Below, piece by piece: positions 52,860 to 61,549 of a stretch of 64,000 bases of DNA. Under the pieces are notes generated by a model. That model saw nothing but the letters and a program-made list of their open reading frames with translations, was not told the DNA's origin and ran no database searches. The DNA is taken from contig CAVXFL010000015.1 of the NCBI GenBank assembly GCA_963761015.1, positions 124,001 through 188,000 of the forward strand. Direction: 5' to 3'. Positions within the stretch are counted from its first letter, which is position 1. Each line of letters starts with the position of its first letter. The translations under genes were made by a program, and so were the position numbers. Origin of the DNA: CAVXFL01 sp963761015 (GTDB taxonomy: Bacteria; Pseudomonadota; Alphaproteobacteria; Acetobacterales; Acetobacteraceae).

Positions 52860-54107
52860 TCAACCCAGGGCCGGGCGAGCCTCGGCGGCGCGCCGCAGCG
52901 TCACCAGCGTTCCCACCACGATCAGGTTGCCGATGTTGAACAGCACCCCCGTCGCGAACGCGGGCGCGTAGAAGCCGAAGCGGTCGTACAGCGCGCCGGC
53001 CAGCCAGCCGCCGAACGCCATCCCGACCGTGCTCGTCGCCAGCACCGTGGGCACGCGCCAGCCGGCTTCGGCGGCCGGAAACAGCTCGCGCACCGCGACG
53101 ACATAGGCGGGAATGAGCCCGCTGAAGCCGAACCCGAACGCCGCGGCGACGGCGAACAACCCGGCCTCGTCCTGGGTCATCAGGAATCCGCTCATGGCCA
53201 TCGCCTGGCACGCCGAGGCGGCCAGCACCGTGCGCAGCCCGCCGATGCGATCGGCCACCCAGCCCCAGATCTGGCGCGTGACAAAAGCGGCGCCGAGCAT
53301 CAGCGACAGCATCGCCGCGCCCTGGGTTGCCGATATGCCGAGATCGCCGCAGTAGGCGACCAGATGGGCGGCGGGCATGGCCATCGGCACGCAGCAGCAG
53401 AAGGACGCCAGCGACAGCAAGGCGAGCACGGTGTTCGGGCGCAGGCCGATCACCGCCGCACCCGGGCGCGGTCCCGGCCGGTATGCGACACCGGATGCCG
53501 CCTCCGGCACGGGACGCCTCAGCAGCAGCGCGGCCGCCGGGACGATGGTGGCGATTTCCAGCGCCCCGAACAGCGCCATCGTCGCGCGCCATCCGATCGT
53601 GGCGATGCCGCGCTCGAACAGCGCCGGCCAGAGCACGCCCGCCACGTATTGGCCGCTGGAGATCAACGCCAGCGCCGTGCCGCGCCGGCGGTCGAACCAG
53701 CGGCTCACATAGACCGCGAGCGGCGCGAACATGGCCGAACTGCCGAGCAGCCCGACCAGCAGCCCGTGCCCGAGCAGCAACGCCCAAAGCCCGCCGCTGG
53801 CCGAGAGGATCAGCCCCGAGCCGGCCATCAGCCCGCCGAACATGACCACGCGGCGGACGCCGATCCGCTCGGCGATCCAGCCCATGCCGATGCTGCCCGC
53901 CCCGGAGCCCAGCCAAACCAGCGAACTGGCGAGCGCTGCCGTGGATCGCGAAAGGTCCAGATCGGCGGCGATCGGCTTCAGCGCTACCGCCGAGACGAGC
54001 ACCGCCCCATAGGCGACCGACAGGATGCCGAGCGCGGTGAACGCGACCATCCAGGAAGCACGGGTCTCGACGCTCTCCGGCGGCCCGCCCGCCATCCACC
54101 TCGGCAT
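52860..54107 (-). CDS. MFS transporter
   Basis: 415-aa major facilitator superfamily permease with about 12 membrane spans. LVWLGSGAGSIGMGWIAERIGVRRVVM gives the loop 2-3 motif (GxxaDRxGrR-like), and IWGWVADRIGGLRT repeats it in the second half. Layout resembles the oxalate/formate/monocarboxylate (OFA) group. Substrate unknown. Confidence 0.87.
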   Translation of the reverse strand: MPRWMAGGPPESVETRASWMVAFTALGILSVAYGAVLVSAVALKPIAADLDLSRSTAALASSLVWLGSGAGSIGMGWIAERIGVRRVVMFGGLMAGSGLILSASGGLWALLLGHGLLVGLLGSSAMFAPLAVYVSRWFDRRRGTALALISSGQYVAGVLWPALFERGIATIGWRATMALFGALEIATIVPAAALLLRRPVPEAASGVAYRPGPRPGAAVIGLRPNTVLALLSLASFCCCVPMAMPAAHLVAYCGDLGISATQGAAMLSLMLGAAFVTRQIWGWVADRIGGLRTVLAASACQAMAMSGFLMTQDEAGLFAVAAAFGFGFSGLIPAYVVAVRELFPAAEAGWRVPTVLATSTVGMAFGGWLAGALYDRFGFYAPAFATGVLFNIGNLIVVGTLVTLRRAAEARPALG

Positions 54108-54168
54108 GCACCGCAGTCTAAACCGGCGGGGCGCGCCGGGGGAACGCCCGGCCGGCCGGGGATACCGC

Positions 54169-54615
54169 TCAGCGCGGCGGCAGCACCTGGCCCGGGGGCA
54201 GCACTTGGCCCCGCTTCTCGTAGAGCGGCGGCGGGTTGTTGTTCACGGCCCCGCTGGTCAGCTCGATGTAATTGTTGGTCACCTCGATGGTCGGCCGCCG
54301 ACAATCGTGCCGGTTCGCCAGCCTGAGGGCGCGGCCGTTCTTGAAGCGCACGAACACGCCGGTGATGCAGCTTCCGGGCGGCACATAGACCTGCTGGCCC
54401 ACCGCCGGCTGGATCGGACGGTTGGTCGTGAACACGAGCGGATGAGCGACGCCGGTCACGGTCGCCTGCGCGTAGGTGATCGGCGAACTCCCGCGGTTGC
54501 GCAGTTCGATCGCCTGCTGCGGCCGACCGAGCCGCGGCGCCGGCACCTGGGCCGGCGAAAAGGTGGCGCCAAGGACGATCGCCACGGCGATCGCGGCCGT
54601 CGTGCCAGGGGTCAT
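54169..54615 (-). CDS. Putative exported protein, function unknown
   Basis: 148 aa. The start at ATG 54615 gives a signal-peptide-like N-terminus (TPGTTAAIAVAIVLGATFSPA) and has GGAGAG upstream. The rest is beta-rich: AIELRNRGSSPITYAQATVTG, PAVGQQVYVPPGSCITGVFV, TIEVTNNYIELTSGA, ending in a short Pro/Gln-rich repeat (GQVLPPGQVLPPR). No family recognised. Confidence 0.55.
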   Translation of the reverse strand: MTPGTTAAIAVAIVLGATFSPAQVPAPRLGRPQQAIELRNRGSSPITYAQATVTGVAHPLVFTTNRPIQPAVGQQVYVPPGSCITGVFVRFKNGRALRLANRHDCRRPTIEVTNNYIELTSGAVNNNPPPLYEKRGQVLPPGQVLPPR

Positions 54616-54681
54616 GGCAGGTTCTCTCCAACGGACGAGGTTCCTCGTCCTCATCGTTTGGCGATGACCCTGGTTTTGCGC

Positions 54682-54710
54682 GTCCCGCGGCGGCTGCAGC
54701 GCCGCGGGAC
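54682..54710. terminator. Strong inverted repeat between divergent genes
   Basis: GTCCCGCGGCG / CGCCGCGGGAC, 11-bp perfect arms around a 7-base loop, between the exported-protein gene and the rplU promoter. No U-tract on either side, so it may insulate or regulate rather than terminate. Confidence 0.4.
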
Positions 54711-54714
54711 CCGA

Positions 54715-54742
54715 TTGACTCGACAGGGACAGGCGCTATATC
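54715..54742 (+). promoter_or_regulatory. Sigma-70-type promoter for rplU-rpmA-obgE
   Basis: TTGACT at 54715-54720 and TATATC at 54737-54742 with a 16-bp spacer, 99 bp upstream of the rplU ATG. Confidence 0.7.
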
Positions 54743-54841
54743 GGGCGCCTCCGGGCGTCGCCGGCTCCGGCCGCGCGTGATGGTCGCTCGGGCGGGTCCC
54801 GTTCGTTCGCGCCGGGCTCCGGGAACCCCAGGGAATTCGCC

Positions 54842-55312
54842 ATGTTCGCAGTCATCCGCACCGGCGGGAAGCAGTACCGCGTGACGCCGAACGCCGTGCT
54901 GAAGGTGGAAAAGCTCGACGGCGAGCCCGACGCGACCGTCACCTTCACCGACGTGCTCGCCCTCGGCGACGGCGATAACGTCACGGTTGGCGCCCCGAAC
55001 GTCGTTGGGGCGACGGTCACGGCGACGGTGATCGCGCAGGACCGGCTGGCCAAGGTGATCGTGTTCAAGAAGCGGCGCCGGCAGAACAGCCGCCGCAAGC
55101 GGGGACACCGCCAGCACGTGACCGTGCTGCGCGTCGGCGCGATCAATGCGGCCGGAACGGCGCGGGAAACCACGGCGGCCGCGGAGAATAGCACGCTGGC
55201 GGCGGAGGCGAGCGCGCCGCTCGCGGTGGAGATGCCGCGGCCCACGCCAGAGCCCGTGGAGGCCGAACCGGAAACCGTGGTGATCGCACAGGAGAGCGGC
55301 AATGGCGCATAA
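54842..55312 (+). CDS. rplU: 50S ribosomal protein L21 with a C-terminal extension
   Basis: 156 aa. The L21 core (FAVIRTGGKQYRVTP, TFTDVLALGDGDN, VIVFKKRRRQNSRRKRGHRQ, HVTVLRVGAI) ends near residue 103, the usual length. The added ~50 residues are Ala/Glu/Pro-rich and look disordered (AAAENSTLAAEASAPLAVEM). Extended L21 is seen in some alphaproteobacteria. Overlaps the rpmA start by 11 bp. Confidence 0.96.
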   Translation: MFAVIRTGGKQYRVTPNAVLKVEKLDGEPDATVTFTDVLALGDGDNVTVGAPNVVGATVTATVIAQDRLAKVIVFKKRRRQNSRRKRGHRQHVTVLRVGAINAAGTARETTAAAENSTLAAEASAPLAVEMPRPTPEPVEAEPETVVIAQESGNGA

Positions 55313-55574
55313 GAAGGCCGGCGGCTCGTCGCGCAACGGCCGCGACACGGCCGGGCGGCGGCTCGGCATCAAGAAATTCGGCGGCGAGGCGGTGGCGGCC
55401 GGCAACATCATCGTGCGCCAGCGCGGCACGAAGTGGCGGCCGGGGCACCATGTCGGCCTCGGCCGCGATCATACGATTTTCGCGCTGGTCGACGGCCGCG
55501 TCACGTTCGAGCGCAAGGCCGAGGACCGGGTGCATGTCTCGGTCACACCTGGGCCGACCGCGCCGGCCGAGTAG
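55302..55574 (+). CDS. rpmA: 50S ribosomal protein L27
   Basis: 90 aa with the exact family N-terminus AHKKAGGSSRNGRDTAGRR, LGIKKFGGEAVAAGNIIVRQ, and GTKWRPGHHVGLGRDHTIFA. The start lies inside the rplU end. Confidence 0.98.
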   Translation: MAHKKAGGSSRNGRDTAGRRLGIKKFGGEAVAAGNIIVRQRGTKWRPGHHVGLGRDHTIFALVDGRVTFERKAEDRVHVSVTPGPTAPAE

Positions 55575-55613
55575 CCGCCCGGCGCGGGCCGGCCCGCTTC
55601 TTACATCCAGCGC

Positions 55614-56624
55614 ATGAAATTCCTGGATGAAGCCAAGATTTGGGTGCGCTCCGGCGACGGCGGCGATGGCGTGGTCGCTTTCCGGCGCGAGAAATACATC
55701 GAGTTCGGCGGACCCGACGGCGGCGATGGCGGCCGGGGCGGCGACATCGTGTTCCGCGCGGCCCCTGGGCTGAACACGCTGATCGATTTCCGCTACACGC
55801 AGCACTTCCGCGCGGCCAAGGGCGGCAACGGCGCCGGGGCGGACCGCACCGGCGCGGCGGCGCCATCCGTGGTCATCCCCCTCCCGATCGGCACGCAGAT
55901 CCTGGCCGACGACCGCACCACCTTGCTCGCCGATCTCGATGCACCGGGCAAGGAGGTGGTGCTGTGCCGGGGCGGCGACGGCGGTTTCGGCAATGCCCAT
56001 TACAAATCGAGCACCAACCGCGCGCCGCGCCGGGCGGACAAGGGCTATCCTGGCGAGGAGCGCTGGGTCTGGCTGCGGCTGAAGCTGATCGCCGATGTCG
56101 GGCTGGTCGGGCTGCCGAATGCCGGCAAGTCCACGTTCCTGGCGGCGGTCTCGGCGGCGCGGCCGAAGATCGCCGACTATCCGTTCACGACCTTGCATCC
56201 GCAACTCGGCGTCGTCCGGCTGGCGGCGACCGAGGAGTTCGTGATCGCCGACATTCCCGGGCTGATCGCCGGGGCGCACGCGGGCGTGGGACTAGGCGAC
56301 AGGTTCCTCGGCCATGTCGAGCGCTGCGCCGTGCTGCTGCATCTCGTCGACGGCGCGGCCGGCGACGTGGTGCGGGCCTGGCGCACCGTCAGGCGGGAAC
56401 TGACGGCCTACGGCGCGGCGCTCGCGGACAAGCCGGAGGTGCTGGCGCTCAATAAATCCGATGCGACGAGCCCGCGCGAGGCCGCCGCCCGTCGCGCCGC
56501 GCTGTCCCGCGCCGCGGCCCGACCGGTGGCGCTAATCTCGGCCGCCACCGGCAAGGGCGTGCCTGAACTGCTGCGCGCCTTGATGGCCGAGGTCCAGCGA
56601 GCCCGGCAAGCGCGCGCCGCGTAG
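55614..56624 (+). CDS. obgE: Obg-family GTPase (ribosome assembly/stress)
   Basis: 336 aa. N-terminal Gly-rich Obg fold (MKFLDEAKIWVRSGDGGDGV, GGPDGGDGGRGGDI, AKGGNGAGADRTGAA), then the GTPase: G1 GLPNAGKSTFLAAV, switch region ADYPFTTLHPQLGVVR, G3 DIPGLIAGAHAGVGLG, G4 ALNKSD. It binds the 50S subunit and ppGpp. Third gene of the rplU-rpmA-obgE set, 39 bp after rpmA. Confidence 0.96.
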   Translation: MKFLDEAKIWVRSGDGGDGVVAFRREKYIEFGGPDGGDGGRGGDIVFRAAPGLNTLIDFRYTQHFRAAKGGNGAGADRTGAAAPSVVIPLPIGTQILADDRTTLLADLDAPGKEVVLCRGGDGGFGNAHYKSSTNRAPRRADKGYPGEERWVWLRLKLIADVGLVGLPNAGKSTFLAAVSAARPKIADYPFTTLHPQLGVVRLAATEEFVIADIPGLIAGAHAGVGLGDRFLGHVERCAVLLHLVDGAAGDVVRAWRTVRRELTAYGAALADKPEVLALNKSDATSPREAAARRAALSRAAARPVALISAATGKGVPELLRALMAEVQRARQARAA

Positions 56625-56772
56625 AAATAGCGCCGGCCGGGAGAATTGAATTGCAGCCCCTTTCGCGGGGGTGACATTCCGGATGTTGGGTTACGGGCGG
56701 CGGGGACGCGGGTTTGATCGCGCGGCGCACGAAAATGATGCACGTTCTGCAAGGCCTACCTCGCCTCCCGGG

Positions 56773-57573
56773 TTACGCATTCGCCGAGGCAGGCATCGCG
56801 TTCGCGCCCTCGCGCAGCACCGCCAGCCCGCGCGCCAGCGCCTGCTGGAGCAGGCCAGAATCCATGCCATAGGCCATCATGCGGAATCCCTGGGCGAAAT
56901 AGTCGCGCGCCCAGACCTCGTCGAGCGCCATGAACCCGGCGATCTTGTGGTGACGGCGTGCCGCCGCAACGATCGCCGCCACGGCGGCAAGATATTTCGG
57001 ATTGGTGAACTCGCCCGGGATGCCCATGAAGTTCGTCAAGTCGAAATGGCCGAGCCAGACCACATCGACGCCCTCGACCGCGGCGATCGCGTCCACCGCC
57101 TCCACGCCGCGCGGCGTCTCGATCTGCATGATCACCTGCGTGCGCGCCATCGCGGTGGCGATCTTGGCCGCGACCGGGCCTGGCTCGTAATCGTCGTGCG
57201 CCACGCCGAAAGCGGCGCCACGGACGCCCTTCGGTGGATATTGCGTCATCGCGACGATTTCGCGCGCCTGTGCCGCCGATTCGACCATCGGCACCATGAT
57301 GCCCATCGCGCCGGCATCGAGCACACGAGCGACGAAATGGTATTGCCCGGCCGGGACGCGCACCAGCGGCACGAGGCCGATGCCCCGGCACGCCGCCATC
57401 TGTGCCTTGATGGTGTCGATCCCGGCGCCGCTGTGCTCCATGTCGTAGAGCAGGAACTCGGCTCCCGCCGCTCGCACGATCTGCGCGAGACCGGGCGTGA
57501 AAAACTCGAACGCCATGGTGCCGAAGCTCGCCCCGCCTTCGGCCAGACGCTGCTTTACCGGATTGTCGCGCAT
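56773..57573 (-). CDS. HpcH/HpaI-type aldolase
   Basis: 266-aa class II aldolase of the HpaI group. GTMAFEFFTPGLAQIVRAAG, FLLYDMEHSGAGIDTIKAQM with the Glu, VPLVRVPAGQYHFVARVLDA, then MQIETPRGVEAVDAIA with the metal-ligand Glu, and GVDVVWLGHFDLTNFMG with the Asp. Substrates in the family are 4-hydroxy-2-oxo acids; the specific one is not predictable. Confidence 0.9.
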   Translation of the reverse strand: MRDNPVKQRLAEGGASFGTMAFEFFTPGLAQIVRAAGAEFLLYDMEHSGAGIDTIKAQMAACRGIGLVPLVRVPAGQYHFVARVLDAGAMGIMVPMVESAAQAREIVAMTQYPPKGVRGAAFGVAHDDYEPGPVAAKIATAMARTQVIMQIETPRGVEAVDAIAAVEGVDVVWLGHFDLTNFMGIPGEFTNPKYLAAVAAIVAAARRHHKIAGFMALDEVWARDYFAQGFRMMAYGMDSGLLQQALARGLAVLREGANAMPASANA

Positions 57574-57651
57574 CGCTTGTTCTCCCCAGGCCCGGGCCGG
57601 CCGTACGCCGAACCGTCCGGCGTTCCTAGAACATATCGCCGCCGGCCGAAA

Positions 57652-59190
57652 TCAGCGCCGCGCCAGCGCCGCCGGCCGGCCGTTCGGCGCCTCGTGCCGC
57701 CAACCGGGGGATTTTGGCGCGCCTCTCCAGGCGGTGATGCCGGGTTCCGGCAACAGCGCCGTGCGCGCGTGCACGACCGCGTACTTGTCGGCATAGAGGC
57801 GCTGCCAGCCCGGCAAGGTGTCGAGCAGCGCGACGGCGCCGTCGGTCGGCTTCAATATCGTCCAGGCGATGGCGTCCTGGCGCAGCGTTGCTTCGAGTTT
57901 GTCCGCTCGCGGCGCCAGCAGATCGAGATACCGGGAAAAGAACCGGTCCCCGTACATGTCCGCGCGTCCGTCGATGAACGGGCGGACGCCGCGGAAGATC
58001 AGGTAGCCGCCGAAATCGTACGCGTTGAGCACCGGCCGCGCGGCTAGTGCGGGCGGCACGTGCGCGAGCGCCGCGCGCGGCGTTACGCGATCGTCGGTCC
58101 GCGCGATCGGATGGCGCGCGAACAGCGCCGTCAGCAGCACCGCCGCCACGCCGGCGCCGATCACCACCGACCCGCCGATGCGCGCGGACACCTCGCTACC
58201 AGCCGCTTCGCGATGGCGAAAATACCGGCTGAGCGGTTCGGCCAGGATCAGCGGGCCGACGAAGCCGAGCAGGATCTCGTTGCGCGCGTGCTGCAGACCC
58301 GCGTGCATCAGCCCGAGCAGCAGAACGATCCGGACCACCGGCAGCCGGACACCACGCGCCAGGGCGACAGCGAGCCCGACGACCAGCCAGATTTCCAGCG
58401 GCTGCATCTTCTGGAAATTCGGGCTCTGCCATTCCGTGATGGCGCCGAGCATCACCGGCGCCCGCATCATGCGGATGGGATGGACGAGGCCCTGAAGCAA
58501 GTTGGGCGTCAGGCAGGCGGCCAGCACGCTGGCGAGCACGAATCCGCCCCAGGCGAGAGCCGCCGGCCGCCGCTGCCCCGGGGGCGCGGCGAGCACCGCC
58601 TCCACCGCGAGCACCAGCGCGAGGCCGAGGCCAGCGACGAAGCTGCCGTGCAGGTTTGCCCAGAGCGCCATCAAGGGGACCAGGACCCACCCGGGCGCGC
58701 GCCCTTCCGCGCGCGCCGTGACCAACCCGGCGGCCCAGACCACCAGCATCGGCAGCGCGATCACATGCGGCCGGCAGAGCAGCGAGGGCAGCAGGGTCAG
58801 AAAGGCGAGCAGGACCAGGACCGCATTCGGCACCGGGGGCAGCCAGCGCGCGAGGCGCTGGCTGAGCAGCCCCATCGCGAGCCCGAGCGCCAGCGCGGCA
58901 AGCAGCACCAGCCCGCTCCAGCCGCCCAGGCGATAGGCGAGCGCCATCAACACTTCGCTCAGCCACTCAAGGTCCACCCAGGGCGCGCCGGCGGCGGTGA
59001 ACGAGAACGGGTCGTGGTGCGGCACCGCCCAGTGCCGCAGAATCCAGTCACCGGTCGCAATGTGCCAATAGGTATCGGGGTCCTGCAGCATGCTGGCGCC
59101 GCGCGACAACGCCAACCCGTAGCCCAACGCCGCCATCAGCAGGGGCAGAGCATGGCGCGGCAAGGCGCCGATCTGCGAGCGAGCCCACAT
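57652..59190 (-). CDS. Large multi-span membrane protein, GT-C-like
   Basis: 512 aa with roughly ten membrane spans and a C-terminal soluble part. Near the N-terminus, DPDTYWHIATGDWILRHWAVP followed by HHDPFSFTAAGAPWVDLEWL is a motif region known from bacterial GT-C-like membrane proteins; the acidic residues in DPDTYWH could be catalytic. C-terminal PRAALAHVPPALAARPVLNAYDFGGYLIF includes VRPFIDGRADMYGD. A lipid-linked sugar transferase or related polymer enzyme is possible, but the donor and acceptor are unknown. Confidence 0.65.
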   Translation of the reverse strand: MWARSQIGALPRHALPLLMAALGYGLALSRGASMLQDPDTYWHIATGDWILRHWAVPHHDPFSFTAAGAPWVDLEWLSEVLMALAYRLGGWSGLVLLAALALGLAMGLLSQRLARWLPPVPNAVLVLLAFLTLLPSLLCRPHVIALPMLVVWAAGLVTARAEGRAPGWVLVPLMALWANLHGSFVAGLGLALVLAVEAVLAAPPGQRRPAALAWGGFVLASVLAACLTPNLLQGLVHPIRMMRAPVMLGAITEWQSPNFQKMQPLEIWLVVGLAVALARGVRLPVVRIVLLLGLMHAGLQHARNEILLGFVGPLILAEPLSRYFRHREAAGSEVSARIGGSVVIGAGVAAVLLTALFARHPIARTDDRVTPRAALAHVPPALAARPVLNAYDFGGYLIFRGVRPFIDGRADMYGDRFFSRYLDLLAPRADKLEATLRQDAIAWTILKPTDGAVALLDTLPGWQRLYADKYAVVHARTALLPEPGITAWRGAPKSPGWRHEAPNGRPAALARR

Positions 59191-59281
59191 GGGCCGTAAA
59201 CGTGGCCCATGCGAGTTGCCGTCGGGTTAACCGAGCGGCAACACTCCGTGCCGGACCGCCTTCTCCCTCTCCCCGTGAGCC

Positions 59282-59301
59282 CTCCGCCCTCAGGGGCGGA
59301 G
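59282..59301. terminator. Hairpin downstream of the fixJ-like gene
   Basis: CTCCGCCC / GGGCGGAG, 8-bp perfect arms around TCAG, 42 bp past the fixJ-like stop (on its strand). No U-tract; a related CT-rich run lies beside it. Confidence 0.45.
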
Positions 59302-59342
59302 TGGAACGATTTGGAGCGGTACAGATCGCTTGCAGAAGGCGC

Positions 59343-59973
59343 TCAGTCCTCGTCGGGGTTGATGCCGGCCGCCAGGCCGAGCCGCACCAGTTCGGAAAGG
59401 CTGCGCGCCTGCATTTTCTCCATCACTCGCGCGCGATGGATTTCCACCGTACGGGCGCTGATCCCGAGGTCGTAGGCGATGCTCTTGTTGGGGAGCCCGG
59501 CGATCAGAGCGCGCAGCACCTCGCGCTCCCGCGGCGTCAGCGCCGCCAAGCGGCCGGCAACATCTGCCGTCGTGGCCGAGGCGTGCGCCTGCTGCTCCAG
59601 CGCGGCGCGGACCGATTGCAGGATCACCTCGTCGGAGAACGGCTTCTCGATGAAGTCGATCGCGCCGGCCCGCATGGCGCGCACCGCGAGCGGCACGTCG
59701 GCATGGCCCGTCATGATGATCACCGGGTGGTGAAGGCCCTTCTCGCGCAATCGTGCCAACAACGTCACGCCGTCCATCTCCGGCATCCGCACGTCGATGA
59801 CGATGCATCCCGGTTCCAGGCTGGCGGCCTGCAGAAATCGCCGCGCCGGACGGCCAGGCGCGCGCGTCGTATCCCGCCGCTTCCAGCAGCAATTGCAGCG
59901 AATCGCGCACCGCCTCGTCGTCATCGACGACCTGGACGGTGTATTCACTCGGCTTCGACGTCTTCTGCCGCAT
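59343..59973 (-). CDS. fixJ: FixJ-like response regulator, frameshifted as sequenced
   Basis: About 209 aa once one base is skipped (59839-59846; length 3n+1). Receiver: YTVQVVDDDEAVRDSLQLLL, then in the other frame FLQAASLEPGCIVIDVRMPEMDGV with the phospho-acceptor Asp, HHPVIIMTGHADVPLAVRAM and IDFIEKPFSDEVIL with the conserved Lys. LuxR-type HTH: LTPREREVLRALIAGLPNKS, then IAYDLGISARTVEIHRARV. The start at 59973 lies inside the end of the fixL-like gene. Symbol by analogy to FixJ. Confidence 0.82.
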
Positions 59974-61435
59974 CTGCGAATGGAAGCGTGAAAGCAAAGG
60001 TTGTGCCGGCTCCATCCGGCGAGGTGGCGCGCAGTTGTCCGCCGTGTCGCTCGACGATTTCGCGCGAAATCGACAGGCCGAGACCCATCCCCTGCGGCTT
60101 GGTCGAGACGAAAGGCTGGAAAATCCGGTCCCGCACCTCGGGCGACAAACCGGGCCCGGTATCGGCCACCGACACCTCGGCGAATTCGCCCGCCGCGTCG
60201 CGCAATGTGGCCACGGTGATCTCACGGTGGTCGCTGGCCTGCAACACCTCGAGGGCGTTGCGGACCAGATTCAGTACCACCTGTTGAATTTGCACTTTTT
60301 CGATCAACACTTCGGGCATGTCGGGCTGCAACCGGAAGTTCACCCGGATTCCATACTCGCGCGCGCCGACCAGGGCGAGGGCGCTCGCCTCCTCGACCAC
60401 CTTGTTCAGGTCTTCGGCGCGCCGCTCGGTCTCGCCGCGCGTCAGGAAGTCCCGCAGGTTCTGGATGATCGCGCCGGCCCGGATCGCCTGCGCGGCCGCC
60501 TTTTCCAACGTTTCGGAGACCCGCTTCGCCTGGTCCGGCCGGTCGCTGCTCAACAGGTGCCGGGCGGCCTGGGCGTAGTTGGCGATGGCCGTGAGCGGCT
60601 GGTTGATCTCGTGCGCCAGGGTGGACGCCATGCGTCCCATCTCGCTGAGCCGCGCCGCGTGCAGCAGTTCCACGTGGACATCCTGCAGCCGCTTCTTGGT
60701 CTGCTGCAATTCGGTCAGGTCGCGGACGAAGCCGGTGAACATCCGCTCGCCATCGACCCGCATCTCCCCGACATGCAGTTCCATCGGGAACGTCGACCCG
60801 TCGGCCCGCTGCCCGACCACCACCCGACCGATGCCGATGATGCGGCGCTCGCCGGTCCGCAGGTAGCGTTCCAGGTAACCATCATGCGCCTCGTGATAGG
60901 GCGAGGGCATCAGCATCTTGACGTTCCGCCCGATCACCTGATCGGGCGGATAGCCGAACAGGCGCTCGGCGGCGGTGCTGAACGATTGCATGACGCCGGC
61001 CGAATCGATCACGACGATGGCATCGGGCACGGTGTCGAGGAGTGAACGCAACCGCTCCTCGCTCTCGCGCACCGCCAATTCCCAGGCGAGCCGCTCCGAA
61101 ATGTCGCGCAGGACGGCGATGGCGACCGGCGCCTCGTCGAGCCGCACCGTCCGCCAGGACAGCTCGGCGGGGAAGCAGCTACCGTCGCGCCGCCGCGCGA
61201 GGACTTGCCGGGGCTCGCCTTCGGCATCGCCGAAAACCGGATCGAAGCCCGGCCTTTCGCAAGGCGGGCCTCGCTTCGTCATCAGCACATTCAGGCCAAG
61301 TCCCGTCAACTCGGACTCCGCGTAGCCGAAGATCCGGCCGGCGGCCCGGTTCGCGAAAGCAATTCTGCGCTCGGAATCCAGCACGAAAATCCCGTCGGCC
61401 GCCAATTCGACGATCGCGCGGTCCACTCGGTCCAT
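59945..61435 (-). CDS. fixL: FixL-like PAS-PAS sensor histidine kinase, probable heme O2 sensor
   Basis: 496 aa. PAS 1 at about 10-115. PAS 2 at about 130-240 contains PSPYHEAHDGYLERYL (His184) and RIIGIGRVVVGQRADGSTFP with Arg204, matching the heme-ligand His and the distal Arg of rhizobial FixL (RSRHDSY, IIGIGRIV). Kinase: H-box ASTLAHEINQPLTAIANYAQ with His275, then RAGAIIQNLRDFLTRGE, the N-box NLVRNALEVLQASD, G boxes DTGPGLSPE and GMGLGLSISREIVE. ATG 61435 has GGGGAG 5 bp upstream. A cytosolic sensor: no membrane span is seen. Confidence 0.88.
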   Translation of the reverse strand: MDRVDRAIVELAADGIFVLDSERRIAFANRAAGRIFGYAESELTGLGLNVLMTKRGPPCERPGFDPVFGDAEGEPRQVLARRRDGSCFPAELSWRTVRLDEAPVAIAVLRDISERLAWELAVRESEERLRSLLDTVPDAIVVIDSAGVMQSFSTAAERLFGYPPDQVIGRNVKMLMPSPYHEAHDGYLERYLRTGERRIIGIGRVVVGQRADGSTFPMELHVGEMRVDGERMFTGFVRDLTELQQTKKRLQDVHVELLHAARLSEMGRMASTLAHEINQPLTAIANYAQAARHLLSSDRPDQAKRVSETLEKAAAQAIRAGAIIQNLRDFLTRGETERRAEDLNKVVEEASALALVGAREYGIRVNFRLQPDMPEVLIEKVQIQQVVLNLVRNALEVLQASDHREITVATLRDAAGEFAEVSVADTGPGLSPEVRDRIFQPFVSTKPQGMGLGLSISREIVERHGGQLRATSPDGAGTTFAFTLPFADAAEDVEAE

Positions 61436-61549
61436 CCCGGCTCCCCGCCATGGGCCCGAACTCAGGTCCAACAATAGCGTCCCCAAACCAAGCTATGGCA
61501 AGCTGTTTGTGTCTGACGGATTTGCACGACACAGGGTCGAGACAGTGGC

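Noticed and set aside
54682..54710. Riboswitch or L21 leader structure
   Set aside because: The hairpin lies upstream of the promoter at 54715-54742, so it would not be in the rplU transcript.
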